NCBI GenBank assembly: GCA_032718475.1
Contig: JAUCBJ010007065.1
Location: forward strand, 1-52,258
Source: Nemertoderma westbladi
Lineage: Eukaryota > Xenacoelomorpha > Nemertodermatida > Nemertodermatidae
Length of the DNA: 52,258 bases
Direction: 5' to 3'
In this document: piece by piece, positions 1 through 10,636 of the stretch
Position numbering within the stretch: position 1 is the first letter of the stretch
Layout of the letters: every line of letters begins with the position of its first letter
Translations under genes and position numbers: made by a program
Notes under the pieces: model-generated
What the model was told of the DNA's origin: nothing
Seen by the model: only the letters and a program-made list of their open reading frames with translations
Databases searched by the model: none

Positions 1-194
1 ACTAAATATAATATAAGTAATTACGTACGTAATAAACACGAATATATTGCACTATTCTACAAAATAATCGCTAAATAATATTCTACTAAATTAAATAAAA
101 CGATTATAATAAAATTACATAGTAATCCATACATAAATATAAAGATGATAAAATAATATAAAATAATAGAGTCACACGCCCACTCCATATGTTG
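1..194 (-). other. 3' flank of element A's gag-PR ORF
   Basis: AT-rich non-coding DNA directly downstream (minus strand) of the element A stop codon. Its reverse complement matches the sequence after the element C stop (20663 to about 20860), including the stretch just after the stop and the T-rich run. This shows that A and C share their 3' untranslated region. Element A continues off the left edge, so its 3' LTR and any extra ORF are not visible. Confidence 0.7.
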
Positions 195-3100
195 TTACGT
201 TATGGAGTCCCTAGATGTTTGAAGGATTAGGGAGGTGGTCGTGGGAAGAGAATCTTGCCTTCCACAGTTTCCGGAGAGTCCTCCATTCCCTTCCGGTAAA
301 CACAAACGACCGACTGGGTGATTGAGTCGCTGCATCCTGAATACAATTTCAGGTTTCCTCTTCGTCCTGGAATAGTGACGATAGAAACATCGCTCAAAGT
401 ATATGACGGCGTCACAAAGCCGATTCCAGGAGCTATAGTGGTCCGTCGCTCTCTGCAGGAGAGGTGAGAGTCCCTGCGAGACGTCTGATGTTCTAGAGCT
501 CCAATCGCTCTCTCTGATCTTCATGAAGGATCCACTCGCGGTGGGGAGGTCCAGATCCACGGCGTCATCCCTGGCAATATGCAATACCGACAGATCTATC
601 CCGGGTTCAAATAACTCCGCTCCACCCGTCCGGGTTTTAGGTTTAACTTTCTCCGCTCCCTTGGCTGGTCTAATCTCAGTCGGAGTAAGATGGGGAGGCC
701 ATTCATTCTCCTTACTCAGGAAGTCGGGTTCACCTAACCGGTCTATAGTATCTGTCAGTTCTTGAGGAGTTGCTCCTCTGGAAGCGATGTCCGTTGGATT
801 AAACTTCTTGGGGCAATATCTCCATTGATCTACATTGGAGCTAAGATTGTCATTATCTGAGGAGTGTGGTGTTCCCTCAGTTGGGTCGTCTCCCTCACTA
901 GTATCGTCTTCCCATTCACTCACCTGGCAGACGCGATCTTGAAGCAGTCTTTCCCTGAGCGTTCTACGGGAAGGTCCAGTAAGGTACCAACCTACTCTAG
1001 TTCTTACCGCATAGGTCTGTAGGGGCTGCGGTTGAGCAGGCCGTTTCTCTAATGTCTCCAGCGCCTCATGCGCGTTTTGGCCGATGAGTATTTGCACTCC
1101 AGGGTAATCAGTCTGGAATCGAGGTATGTTAAGATGTTGGATGCTCTCATCCTCGTCCCAATTATAAAGGTCTGCTTGAGTAGTAGCGAAGTTCTTTATA
1201 GCCACCATTTTCACTGACCTTATGCTATGTTCTCCTAGTTCGTCTTGTGGGGTGGACAACGCACCTACATAATAATAAGCTGTTATTGTAGATTTCCAAA
1301 CTTGCATAATGCCTGACATGTTGAGCTTAGTTTGGAACTTGGGTTGTCCAGCAAATATATCTTCGGCTAGCTCTTTATCGATGAATGTTCCTGTGCTGCC
1401 GGAGTCCAGGAGGGCGTTCACTACATAACTCCGTTTAGGTCCGTGCACCCTTACCTGCACCACAGGAAACTCTCGGATTCCTATATTGGAAGTTGGCGCT
1501 TTCCAAGATGGTTGTTGATCGGAAGTAGTTAAGGTAAGGTCGCTGTCTGTGTCTTTCTCATGTACGAGTGCTCGATACACTGCGGTGGTGTTTATTAGGT
1601 AACAGGATTCGTTTTGGTCGGAGAACTCGTCCGTATAGAATCCTTCCATCTCAGATTGATCAGTGTCGTTCACATCACTGAATTGGACATGTAGTTCGGA
1701 CTCACTTACCTGACTCGGGCTGTTTCGTTCGAATTCCGTGTGCAACAAGATATGATGTTTCGCACCACACTTTGCACATCTTATGTCCGAGAAAAAGGTA
1801 CGCCGTTGGTGTCCTTGTCTGAGGCAATTATAACATAACCGCTTATCCCACATAACTTCGCGTCTCTCCGTTAATGATTTCTTTAGAAATTCATCACACC
1901 TATTCAAATAGTGGGTCCCGTCACACAGCGCACATTTTGGTTTGATGTTACTTACCTTATTCTGAGTCACATTGTGTACACTTGCCTTTTCTTCGGGCTT
2001 TCTCACCTGAATTCTCTTGGGAGACGTGGGAGGAGTTTTTCTTACTTGTTCTCTCCTGTCATTTGTTCGAGACTTGAATTTACTTACCTGATCTTTAGGC
2101 ATTTTATTCACGTAATAAGATCTATCCGTGTCCTTCCCGCTATCTTCTCCTTGTGAAGTCTGGCTTTCGCCGTCATCGGTATAACATACTGGTGTTATTT
2201 TTCTCCTAGAGACGGGTTTTTCACTTACCTTGTTTTCCGGTGTTTTCTCCCTAGACAGTTTCAGGAGCTGTAATTTCACTTCTCCATCTAGGAATGACAT
2301 GAGATCAGCCATGGTAGGGTCTCGCTGTTGTTGTTCCATCATATATAACACTTTCTTATCCCAGCGTGTACCTACTCCACCTTTAGGTAAAGTAGAAGCC
2401 ACTGCTCTAATAACCATAGTGTTCTGATACTCATGAGACTTACCTAGCCAATCTAATTGTCTGCAGATCTCCTGGATCTCATCGGAAAACTCGATAATTC
2501 CGCTACTAATAAACTTTCGGGGCGCTACTAACTTTGCATACAAGTACCCAGCGATATTATTCCTATTACCATACCTGATGTTTAGTGTATCCCAAACTTG
2601 TCTTAATCCGTCTGGATGTCCAATAAACTTTAACGCCATTAACTTGGGAGATCCTTCCAAGCACTCGATGAGGTATCTAAGTTTTTCTCCATTAGATAGT
2701 ACAGAGTTCTGTATATTATCTTTGTAATATTCATTAAAAGGTAACCATTTCATCTCATCTCCATTGAACTTAACGATCTCTCCCACCTTTACCGCTTGCC
2801 GGGCTTCGGTTCTAGCCATTTGACGCGTAAAACTTTCTTGGGCCATCGTGCTATTTAATATCGAGTTATCGGTATATAAATTTCTAGGATTATGGTCAGT
2901 TCTATATGGAATATCATTATCAACAGGTCTATAATTACCCTTAATAGGGTTCACTATAGGAGTTTCTACTTCGCTAGCAGTATAAATGCGTGTAGGCTCC
3001 ACACCTTGCGCATGAGATACTTCAGACCTAACGGGTTGACACATTGTTACAGAGGGTGGTGGTATACCCTTTTGAGTATTTACTAATTTATCGCGCTCTA

Positions 3101-5216
3101 GCGCGATACTTTGCTGCACTTCTTGCAACTCTAGTCTACTTTCCCTTACTGTGCCCTTGAATTGCTGGACAGTTTCCTGCAACTGCCCGAGCAGGAGATC
3201 CATCCCCCGCCGTCTCTCGTCCACCCATTCGACCGCCGAAGCGGGAGTCGCCAACGTTGTAGCGGGCGGACGAGGGACAACGGGCGACAAATCCGGAATA
3301 TTTCGCTCGGGGTCCAGGACCTTAACTGTCGCCTGGGCAGTTCTACTGGGCACAGGTAGCTTAGTGCTATGTAGAAGGAATTTAGAAGTAGCTTCAGGGA
3401 GCACAGGTGTGTCTATCACCGAAGGGGTGATTTCAAGAACAGGCCTAATTATTTCAGGCTCATCTACTATAGTAGGGAGTCTTTCTATTGTAATTATTTG
3501 GTCTGTGGGCTCTGTACTACTTAAGTTGGTGTTATTTAGTTGCCTTCTAACAGCTGGAGGCAAATCAGGCAATTTCTGACGGTGGAATGTTCTTTTACGT
3601 CTGCTTAGGCGAGGTCGATTTCCTCCGCCTTCAGTGTCGGTGGTATCGCCTTCCTCAGATGATGTATACCCCTGTCTCTTGGGAGTAGATCGACTCATCA
3701 TCTGCATATTGCTCGCTGTTAAATGTTTATTGAAGTTGTCTTGCTTCTCTTGAAGAATTTCCAACTCTAGTTGGGTTGCCTCTTCAGATGCCCTCCGTTC
3801 TGCTTCTACCACTGCCTCTGCTGTTGCCAGTGCCGCCTTTCTTTCTGCTTCGGCCGCTGCCTTTGCTGCTGCTACTGCCGCTTTTGCCTCTGCCGCTGCC
3901 ACTGCCGCTGCCGCTTTTGTTTCTGCTTCTGCAGCTGCCTTTGCTGCTGCTACTGCCGCTTTTGCCTCTGCCGCTGCCACTGCCGCTGCCGCTTTTGTTT
4001 CTGCTTCTGCAGCTGCCTTTGCTGCTGCTACTACCGCTGCCTTTCTGTCTTCTATACGTTTTTTCTTTACTTGTTCTTCCTGGACCTTAACGACGCGGAG
4101 TTGTTCATCGAATTTAGCTTGATTAGCCGCTAACCTATCCACGTCGATGGCGTCAAGCACACGCTGTGCTCCTTCACTATTAGGGCTAAGTCCCTCTAGT
4201 CTTCTCCGCAACTCTTCATCACCTACAAAACGTTGATAGTCTGACAGATAGATGTCAATGGCATCCCTCTTATGCGGTTTCTCTGCCGTCGCTTCACTTT
4301 CCACTTGGGAAAAAGTAGCGTCTGTTGATTCTCCATGGGTTGATCGCTCCTCTAGCTGAGCTTTCCACTGAGCAGTTCCTTGAACCTGGAGATTCACCCT
4401 TTGAAACCAAGTCTTGACGGCGACTTGCAACGACGTGTCTTGTCTTCGTTTAGAAGCCTCCTCAAAGGCCGATAATATTAGCCTGATCCGCAGAACTCTT
4501 TCTCTAACTTGATAAAGCAGCGATCCCTGCTCTTGAGGTCCTTGAGGTTGTTGAAAAAGTTGCTTTTCTATTCGCTCCATAGAGCTGAAGAATCCCTGTG
4601 CGTATCCGGCTGCGGACCTCTTCCACACAGCTGGATCGATGGTTTCCTTGGCTACTCCCATCCGGTGTATGTCTTCCCAGGCAGCTTCTGATAAATCAAA
4701 CGGGAGTCCGGGTCCGGGGAAGTTCCATTGCGACTCGACAATAGACTTCAGTTCTTCACTCGTGTATCCCGCGTAACTATCTCTAGTTGACCGTTGACTT
4801 CTCGCCCAATCGATCTGGTGTTCTTCCACCGCGATCAATAACCCAGCGAGCACGGCTGCAGGAAGGATGAGAAGGGGATCCGTATAAACCGCATCCGTCA
4901 TCTCTGCTCCGCTCTCGGGTGTCAGCTCTACAGTATCCTCACTACTGGAGCTGCTGGGCCGCTGAGGAATAAGTTCTTGACTAGCGGGTTGTTGCTGTTC
5001 CGCTGCTTCTTGGTCCCGCTTGACCTGAGCTCGGGTGCCTATGATAGACCTACGATGTTGGACCAGCCTAGGTTCTTTTATTACTACTGGAGGGATGACT
5101 TTCCTCACAGTGGGGGGTGAACTGGACTTACGACCAGACGGTTCTACGTCTCTATCTGAGTCGCAGATAGTTACATCTAATAAACTGTCTGACAGGTTCT
5201 GCTTAGTATCAGACAT
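195..5216 (-). CDS. BEL/Pao Gag-protease polyprotein, element A (RT deleted)
   Basis: An uninterrupted 1673-aa ORF starting at ATG 5214-5216. In order: an acidic, Ser-rich N-terminus; an Ala/Glu/Lys coiled coil (about residues 385-480) holding a tandemly copied ~26-aa block; a DUF1759-type Gag region (about 805-1010); three Cys/His knuckles (about 1094-1160); and a DUF1758/A17-type aspartic protease with the active-site motif LLDSGSTGTFID near residue 1267. Downstream, where RT should begin, the protein jumps to an RNase H C-terminal signature (NPTDIASRG, about 1470), then to a linker with a weak pre-integrase resemblance. RT, most of RNase H and the integrase core are absent, so this copy cannot reverse transcribe alone. 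The second knuckle reads CYNC...H...F: its last Cys is replaced by Phe, while C keeps Cys. Family assignment is from motifs; non-autonomy is inference. Confidence 0.85.
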   Translation of the reverse strand: MSDTKQNLSDSLLDVTICDSDRDVEPSGRKSSSPPTVRKVIPPVVIKEPRLVQHRRSIIGTRAQVKRDQEAAEQQQPASQELIPQRPSSSSSEDTVELTPESGAEMTDAVYTDPLLILPAAVLAGLLIAVEEHQIDWARSQRSTRDSYAGYTSEELKSIVESQWNFPGPGLPFDLSEAAWEDIHRMGVAKETIDPAVWKRSAAGYAQGFFSSMERIEKQLFQQPQGPQEQGSLLYQVRERVLRIRLILSAFEEASKRRQDTSLQVAVKTWFQRVNLQVQGTAQWKAQLEERSTHGESTDATFSQVESEATAEKPHKRDAIDIYLSDYQRFVGDEELRRRLEGLSPNSEGAQRVLDAIDVDRLAANQAKFDEQLRVVKVQEEQVKKKRIEDRKAAVVAAAKAAAEAETKAAAAVAAAEAKAAVAAAKAAAEAETKAAAAVAAAEAKAAVAAAKAAAEAERKAALATAEAVVEAERRASEEATQLELEILQEKQDNFNKHLTASNMQMMSRSTPKRQGYTSSEEGDTTDTEGGGNRPRLSRRKRTFHRQKLPDLPPAVRRQLNNTNLSSTEPTDQIITIERLPTIVDEPEIIRPVLEITPSVIDTPVLPEATSKFLLHSTKLPVPSRTAQATVKVLDPERNIPDLSPVVPRPPATTLATPASAVEWVDERRRGMDLLLGQLQETVQQFKGTVRESRLELQEVQQSIALERDKLVNTQKGIPPPSVTMCQPVRSEVSHAQGVEPTRIYTASEVETPIVNPIKGNYRPVDNDIPYRTDHNPRNLYTDNSILNSTMAQESFTRQMARTEARQAVKVGEIVKFNGDEMKWLPFNEYYKDNIQNSVLSNGEKLRYLIECLEGSPKLMALKFIGHPDGLRQVWDTLNIRYGNRNNIAGYLYAKLVAPRKFISSGIIEFSDEIQEICRQLDWLGKSHEYQNTMVIRAVASTLPKGGVGTRWDKKVLYMMEQQQRDPTMADLMSFLDGEVKLQLLKLSREKTPENKVSEKPVSRRKITPVCYTDDGESQTSQGEDSGKDTDRSYYVNKMPKDQVSKFKSRTNDRREQVRKTPPTSPKRIQVRKPEEKASVHNVTQNKVSNIKPKCALCDGTHYLNRCDEFLKKSLTERREVMWDKRLCYNCLRQGHQRRTFFSDIRCAKCGAKHHILLHTEFERNSPSQVSESELHVQFSDVNDTDQSEMEGFYTDEFSDQNESCYLINTTAVYRALVHEKDTDSDLTLTTSDQQPSWKAPTSNIGIREFPVVQVRVHGPKRSYVVNALLDSGSTGTFIDKELAEDIFAGQPKFQTKLNMSGIMQVWKSTITAYYYVGALSTPQDELGEHSIRSVKMVAIKNFATTQADLYNWDEDESIQHLNIPRFQTDYPGVQILIGQNAHEALETLEKRPAQPQPLQTYAVRTRVGWYLTGPSRRTLRERLLQDRVCQVSEWEDDTSEGDDPTEGTPHSSDNDNLSSNVDQWRYCPKKFNPTDIASRGATPQELTDTIDRLGEPDFLSKENEWPPHLTPTEIRPAKGAEKVKPKTRTGGAELFEPGIDLSVLHIARDDAVDLDLPTASGSFMKIRESDWSSRTSDVSQGLSPLLQRATDHYSSWNRLCDAVIYFERCFYRHYSRTKRKPEIVFRMQRLNHPVGRLCLPEGNGGLSGNCGRQDSLPTTTSLILQTSRDSIT

Positions 5217-5304
5217 GACTATGTATACCGTTGAATGTCTACTGCTGTATTACAGTCTGAGCAAGTCTAGTAACTCAGTATTAACTGCTAGCCTAGTAAT
5301 TAAT

Positions 5305-5592
5305 TACCGGTACTGCTACTCAGTGTAGCGTGATATATATAATATATTAGAATACCGGTATGCTTTGCTTATAGTATATATAACTATTATTACAGACTAG
5401 GTTTATCACAGAATACCGGTATAATTTTAGCACAAATATATATAAATATATAATAGGCCTATCGGAATACCGGTATACAGCTTACAGTTTGTAGTATATA
5501 TAATTCTGGACTAGAATTAATTACAAGTACCGGTATAATTTCAGCCTAAATTTATAGAAATAAAGATAATAGGCCTATCGTAAATACCGGTA
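5305..5592. repeat. array of ACCGGTA palindromes, element A leader
   Basis: Six near-palindromes with core (AT)ACCGGTA(T) lie at about 5305, 5353, 5412, 5469, 5530 and 5586, spaced 48-61 bp. They sit in a decayed ~57-bp tandem unit that also carries AGGCCTA palindromes. The array ends about 90 bp before gag and is kept in B (about 10770-11010) and C (about 16280-16530). Confidence 0.7.
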
Positions 5593-6526
5593 TATCAATT
5601 ATTTTAAATAATTGAATTTCTGAATTTTAGGGTTACTTGGTTACTTTACTTACTTTATTACCGTTGTTTGAGCAGTAATCCAACTGATATTGAGACCTAA
5701 TGGTTGTATGGTAGGCCTACGATTTATAAATCGTTAGATTTGATTTATAATATATATATACCCGTTTTAATGGGTTTTTTCAATGTTTGAAATAAATGTT
5801 ATTATTTCTGGGGTAATCACTACACAAAGCGGTGCGCTTTTAGTGAAGTGTTACGTATAGGACACTAAAACAAATAATACTAATTTACCTAAGTTACTTA
5901 ATACTACAAATTACGTACAATTCGGGTGAGATTACAATCTCTAAATAAACACAAAAATTTACAAAAACACAAATACGAATTTTTAGGGTAATTTTACAAG
6001 AAGTCTACAAACCAGCCTAACAAAGGGTTAGATAACCGGTTATTACAACGGACAGGGTACTACGGTATTTGAAATAATAAGTAGTAGTAAATACACTGCG
6101 TTGTCTAGATAGGAAAATACCACCGCCTGACGACCTATAGCCGTATCGCTATAGGTTCTACGTTATGTATCACGGAGTGTTCCTACCTAGAAGTTAATAG
6201 AGCTAATCGAATGTGCCTATCAACCACTTTACAACACAGATATAATGTCTACAATAATTACTTCGGAAAGTACTGTACACTAAACCCTAAATTAGGTACG
6301 AGTACTTATATAACAGATAATCAGTAGTTAAATATACTTGAACAGCTAAAAGAACCACGGCATCTGCTGGAGTGACCGATGCACAAAATCACCAGTCTTT
6401 ACCTACGCCGAGCAGCCCGTGTAGTACCGGAGTTAATTTAACTATAGCGGTATGTATAACAAACACAATTACTGTAGGAACAAACTTGGGGAATGAATGT
6501 TGCGGATAATCGCATAAACTCTGAAT

Positions 6527-7100
6527 AATAAATATTACGCTACGCGTACAAACTACTCAAACAAAATACAGACCGAACACTGACAGACTACTATCAAGCC
6601 TAAACAAACTACGGTATATGCAGACTCCGAAATGATTAGGGAGTATGCGCTCTAACCCAGTAGTGCGACTTATTCTTTAGTTGGGGGTTTACCTTACAGC
6701 GTTCACTGCCCCTACTGCCTAACCGTACTTAATCGGACAGATGATCTACACACGCGGCAATCCGTTCAGACCTAATAACAGCCAGACAACTATCCAGCCT
6801 ACGAATTATCTAAATAAAATTATACGCTACCCGTACAGACTTACACAAACAAAGTACAGACCAAACGATGGCAGACTACTCTCAAGCCTAAATAAACTAC
6901 AGGACATGCAGACTCCGAAATGATTAGGGAGTATGCGCTCTAACCCAGTAGTGCGACTTATTCTTTAGTTGGGGGTTTACCTTACAGCGTTCGCTGCCCC
7001 TACTTCCTAATCGTACTTAATCGGACAGTTGATCTACACACACTGCAATCCGTTCGGACTTAACAGCAATCAGACAACAGCTCAGCCTACAAATTGTCTG
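6527..7100. repeat. 288-bp tandem duplication in leader A
   Basis: Two direct copies, anchored by CAGACTCCGA at 6621 and 6909. B has the same duplication (12050 and 12338) and so does C (reverse complement anchors at 15054 and 15343). The duplication therefore predates the spread of the three copies. Confidence 0.8.
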
Positions 7101-7379
7101 TACAATCTGATCAGGCTTACACGCCTTCTGTTCAATACTGGCCTACAAACAAATAAAACTTGACAGAAATAAGTAAAATCTCAATAAAAAACCAGGGCGG
7201 GCCCTCCCTGATTAATTATTAAGGCCTACCGGTATATAATTATCAAAATCGAATAATACTGCTGTACCTGTACTGCTGTAGGTACCGGTCCGGGTGGTTA
7301 GGTAGTCAGGCCTACTGGGTACCGGTTGCCGGTACTTCAGCTTTATTGCCTACTGCAATACAGAAGCTATATCCTTTAA

Positions 7380-8597
7380 TGTTCGCGCTTTCAGACCTTT
7401 GGCAGTTTAACCCGCCAAATTAAGATGTCTTCTAGATATTAAATCGCCTTTTAGCCTATGACAAGTATTTGATTAACTACACTAGTCGAAACCAATCTGT
7501 GCGCGACCATTCACCCGCTGGATATTCCCGGGAGATTGGGTTCGACGGTTTAATTTTATTGCTATGTAAGCTTAATGTATTATTCGACTGACAGTACTAT
7601 ATAATCTCTGACAATATTATTCACCTTCGGTAATATTAACAGTTCCTTTAGGATGTGGCGCTTTATCTATATAAACAGAGTTATGACTTAAACTACTCAC
7701 AACGATATGGCTTAATTATAATTCACATATATGGCGCATTCTTTAGGAATTGCTTCTTTAACAGACTCACTCATACACAATGCTGCACAATACTGCACAC
7801 TAATCTGCCAATCTTCACGGATTTTAGTCACATATAAAAGGAACACAGACTGACTCATGTAGGGTCTATCAAATAACATTAGATTCACTTCAAACCACTT
7901 TAACATAAGTCACAATCGTTTATCTGTAACCCTTCTCTCTTACCTTCGGTATATCAAGAATATTGGGTTTCGGGGTTATTTATCGTTATTCCAAATATAA
8001 TTATTCATCCACCATATTATGAAGAACTGACGGTAAATAGCAGTATAAAACAACAATGAAAACACTGATTGTTATGAGTTTGCAATGTTTCAGCAGTCAG
8101 CATGTATGATCAGTCAGCAGTTAAAGGATATATGTCCTTGTAATTAAACCTACTAGTGTAAGACTAAAAACAGTAAAGCACAAAATACTTCCAAGCCGTT
8201 CTTTCTTTGGCTCAGGACTGAATGTAAACACTGCACATAGGCATTGCGTCATTTCTCGGAAATTTTCTGTACAAGGAGCCACAAAAACGCTCTAATTGGC
8301 TGACTGAACTGAGAGACGCCGTAGAACAAAGGAAATCAACACGTATGAATGTCAGCTGTTAACCGTAGTCATAGTAACTACTGTTCAAGAGTAGCTATCA
8401 CCCCTTTGCGTCACGAATTGCCATAGAATCATAAAATATGCCTTTCACAGTACACATACGGAGGAAATAGGTCTTAGATCCTCTAAAAACACCGATACAG
8501 CAATAATACGGTCTCTTACACTTATTAAATCAACTACAGAGTATTTTAATGTAAAAGATAATAAAAATAACGGGGCAATTCAGCAAAGTCTTTTACA
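7380..8597 (-). repeat. 5' LTR of element A
   Basis: 1218 bp. On the minus strand it starts TGTAAAAGAC at 8597 and ends GCGCGAACA at 7380, so it has TG...CA ends. It is homologous to the LTRs of B and C, closer to B. Its outer end abuts B's gag at 8598, so A inserted into B. The matching A 3' LTR lies outside the window, so the target duplication cannot be confirmed; CAGGT (8598-8602) is the expected right-hand copy. The small plus-strand ORFs inside it are not credible genes. Confidence 0.85.
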
Positions 8598-10636
8598 CAG
8601 GTTGACACATTGTTACCGAGGGTGGTGGTATACCTCTTTGTGTATTTACTAATTTATCGCGTTCTAGCGCGATACTTTGCTGCACTTCTTGCAACTCAAG
8701 CCTACTTTCCCTTACTGTGCCCTTGAATTGCTGAACCGTCTCCTGCATCTGCCCGAGCAGGAGATCCATCCCCCGCCGTCTCTCGTCCACCCATTCGACC
8801 GCCGAAGCGGGAGTCGCCAACGTTGTAGCGGGCGGACGAGGGACAACGGGCGACAAATCAGGAATATTTCGCTCGGGGTCCAGGACCTGAACTGTCTCCT
8901 GGGCAGTTCTACTGGGCACAGGTAGCTTAGTGCTATGCAGAGGGAATTTAGAGGTAGCTTCAGGGAGCACAGGTGTGTCTATCACCGAAGGGGTGATTTC
9001 AAAAACAGGCCTAATTATTTCAGGCTCATCTACTATAGTAGGGAGTCTTTCTATTTTAATTATTTGGTCTGTGGGCTCTGTACTACCTAAGTTGGTGTTA
9101 TTTAGTTGCCTTCTAACAGCTGGAGGCAAATCAGGCAATTTCTGACGGTGGAATGTTCTTTTACGTCTGCTTAGACGAGATCTATTTCCTTTGCCTTCAG
9201 TATCGGTAGTATCGCCTTCCTCAGATGATGTATATCCCTGTCTTTTGGGAGTAGATCGATTCATCATCTGCATATTGCTAGCTGTTAACTGTTTATTTAT
9301 GCAGTCTTGATTCTCCTGAATGTTTTCCAATTCTAACTGGGTGATTTCTTCAGTCGCTCTCCGTTCTGCTTCTGCCACTGCCTCTGCCGCCTTTCTTTCA
9401 GCCGCTGCTTCTGCCGCTGCCGCTTTTCTTTCTGCTTCTGCAGCTACCACTGCTGCTTTCTTTCTGTCTTCTATACGTTTTTTCTTTACTTGTTCTTCTT
9501 GGACTCTTGTCAGGCGGAGTTGTTCATCAAATTTAGCCTGATTCGCAGCCCTCATTTCCACATCGATGGCATCCAACACAAGCTGAGTTCCTTCGCTATT
9601 AGGGCTAAGTCCATCTAACCTTCTCCTCAACTCGTCATCACCTAAAAAAACGTTGATAGTCTGACAGATAGATGTCAATGGCATCCCTCTTATGCGGCTT
9701 CTCTGCCGTCGCCTCACTTTCCACTTGGGAAAAAGTAGCGTCTGTTGATTCTCCATGGGTTGAGCGCTCCTCCAGCTGAGCTTTCCACTGAGCTGTTCCT
9801 TGAACTTGGCGACTCACCCGTTGAAACCAAGTCTTTACGGCAACTTGCAACGACGTGTCTTGTCTTCTTTTAGAAGCCTCCTCAAAGGCTGATAAGATTA
9901 GCCTGATTCGTAGAATTCTTTCTCTAACTTGATAAAGCAGCTGTCCCTGCTCTTGAGGTCCTTGAGGTTGTTGTAACAGTTGTTTTTCTACTCGCTCCAT
10001 AGAGCTGAAGAATCCCTGTGCGTATCCGGCTGCGGACCTCTTCCACACAGCTGGATCGATGGTTTCCTTGGCTACTCCCATCCGGTGTATGTCTTCCCAG
10101 GCAGCTTCTGATAAATCAAACGGGAGTCCGGGTCCGGGGAAGTTCCATTGCGACTCGACCATGGACTTCAGTTCTTCCCTTGTGTATCCAGCATAACTAT
10201 CTCTAGTTGAACGCTGGCTTCTCGCCCAATCGATCTGGTGTTCTTCCACAGCGATCAATAACCTAGTGAGTACGGCTGCAGGAAGGATGAGAAGGGGATC
10301 TGAATAAGCCTCATCCGTCATCCTTGCTCCGCGTTCGGGTGTCAGTTCTACCGTATCTTCACTACTGGAGCTGTCGGGCCGCTGAGAAATAAGTTCTTGG
10401 CTCGCGGGTTGTTGCTGTTCCGCTGCTTCTTGGTTCTGCTTGACCTGAGCTCGAGTGCCTATGATAGACCTACGATGTTGGACCAGCCTAGGTTCTTTTA
10501 TTACTACTGGAGGGATGACCTTCCTCACAGTGGGAGGTGAACTGAACTTACGACCAGACGGTTCTACACCTCTATCTGAGTCGCAGATAGTTACATCTAA
10601 TAAACTGTCTGACAAGTTCTGCTTAGTATCAGACAT
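8598..10636 (-). pseudogene. BEL/Pao gag of element B, broken and interrupted by A
   Basis: Homologous to the N-terminal 40% or so of the element A polyprotein: same start (ATG 10634-10636), same acidic N-terminus, a shorter Ala/Glu coiled coil and the same proline-rich region before DUF1759. It is disrupted twice. A one-base expansion in an A/T homopolymer near 9644-9650 shifts the frame, so the first segment ends at 9638 and the second runs in another frame from about 9756. The coding sequence then stops abruptly at 8598, where the element A LTR begins. The rest of B should lie beyond A, left of the window. The zinc knuckles and protease are not present here. Confidence 0.85.

Larger units (their letters stand above)
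5217..7379 (-). other. untranslated leader of element A
   Basis: About 2.16 kb between the inner edge of A's 5' LTR (7380) and the gag ATG. No credible ORF in either strand. It aligns along its whole length with the leaders of B (10637-12893) and C (14571-16663, opposite strand). It holds a 288-bp tandem duplication and a phased array of ACCGGTA palindromes next to gag. I could not recognise a canonical TGG primer-binding site just inside the LTR. In B and C the first inner bases are ATAAC; A differs slightly. Confidence 0.7.

Noticed and set aside
227-4691. Numerous plus- and minus-strand ORFs of 60-142 codons inside the element A Gag
   Set aside because: Shadows of the 1673-codon frame; low-complexity products rich in Cys/Leu opposite the Ala/Glu repeats.
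7834-7842. TATAAAAGG as a plus-strand promoter in the A LTR (also 13346 in B)
   Set aside because: It faces against the direction of elements A and B; possible antisense promoter, but nothing else supports it.
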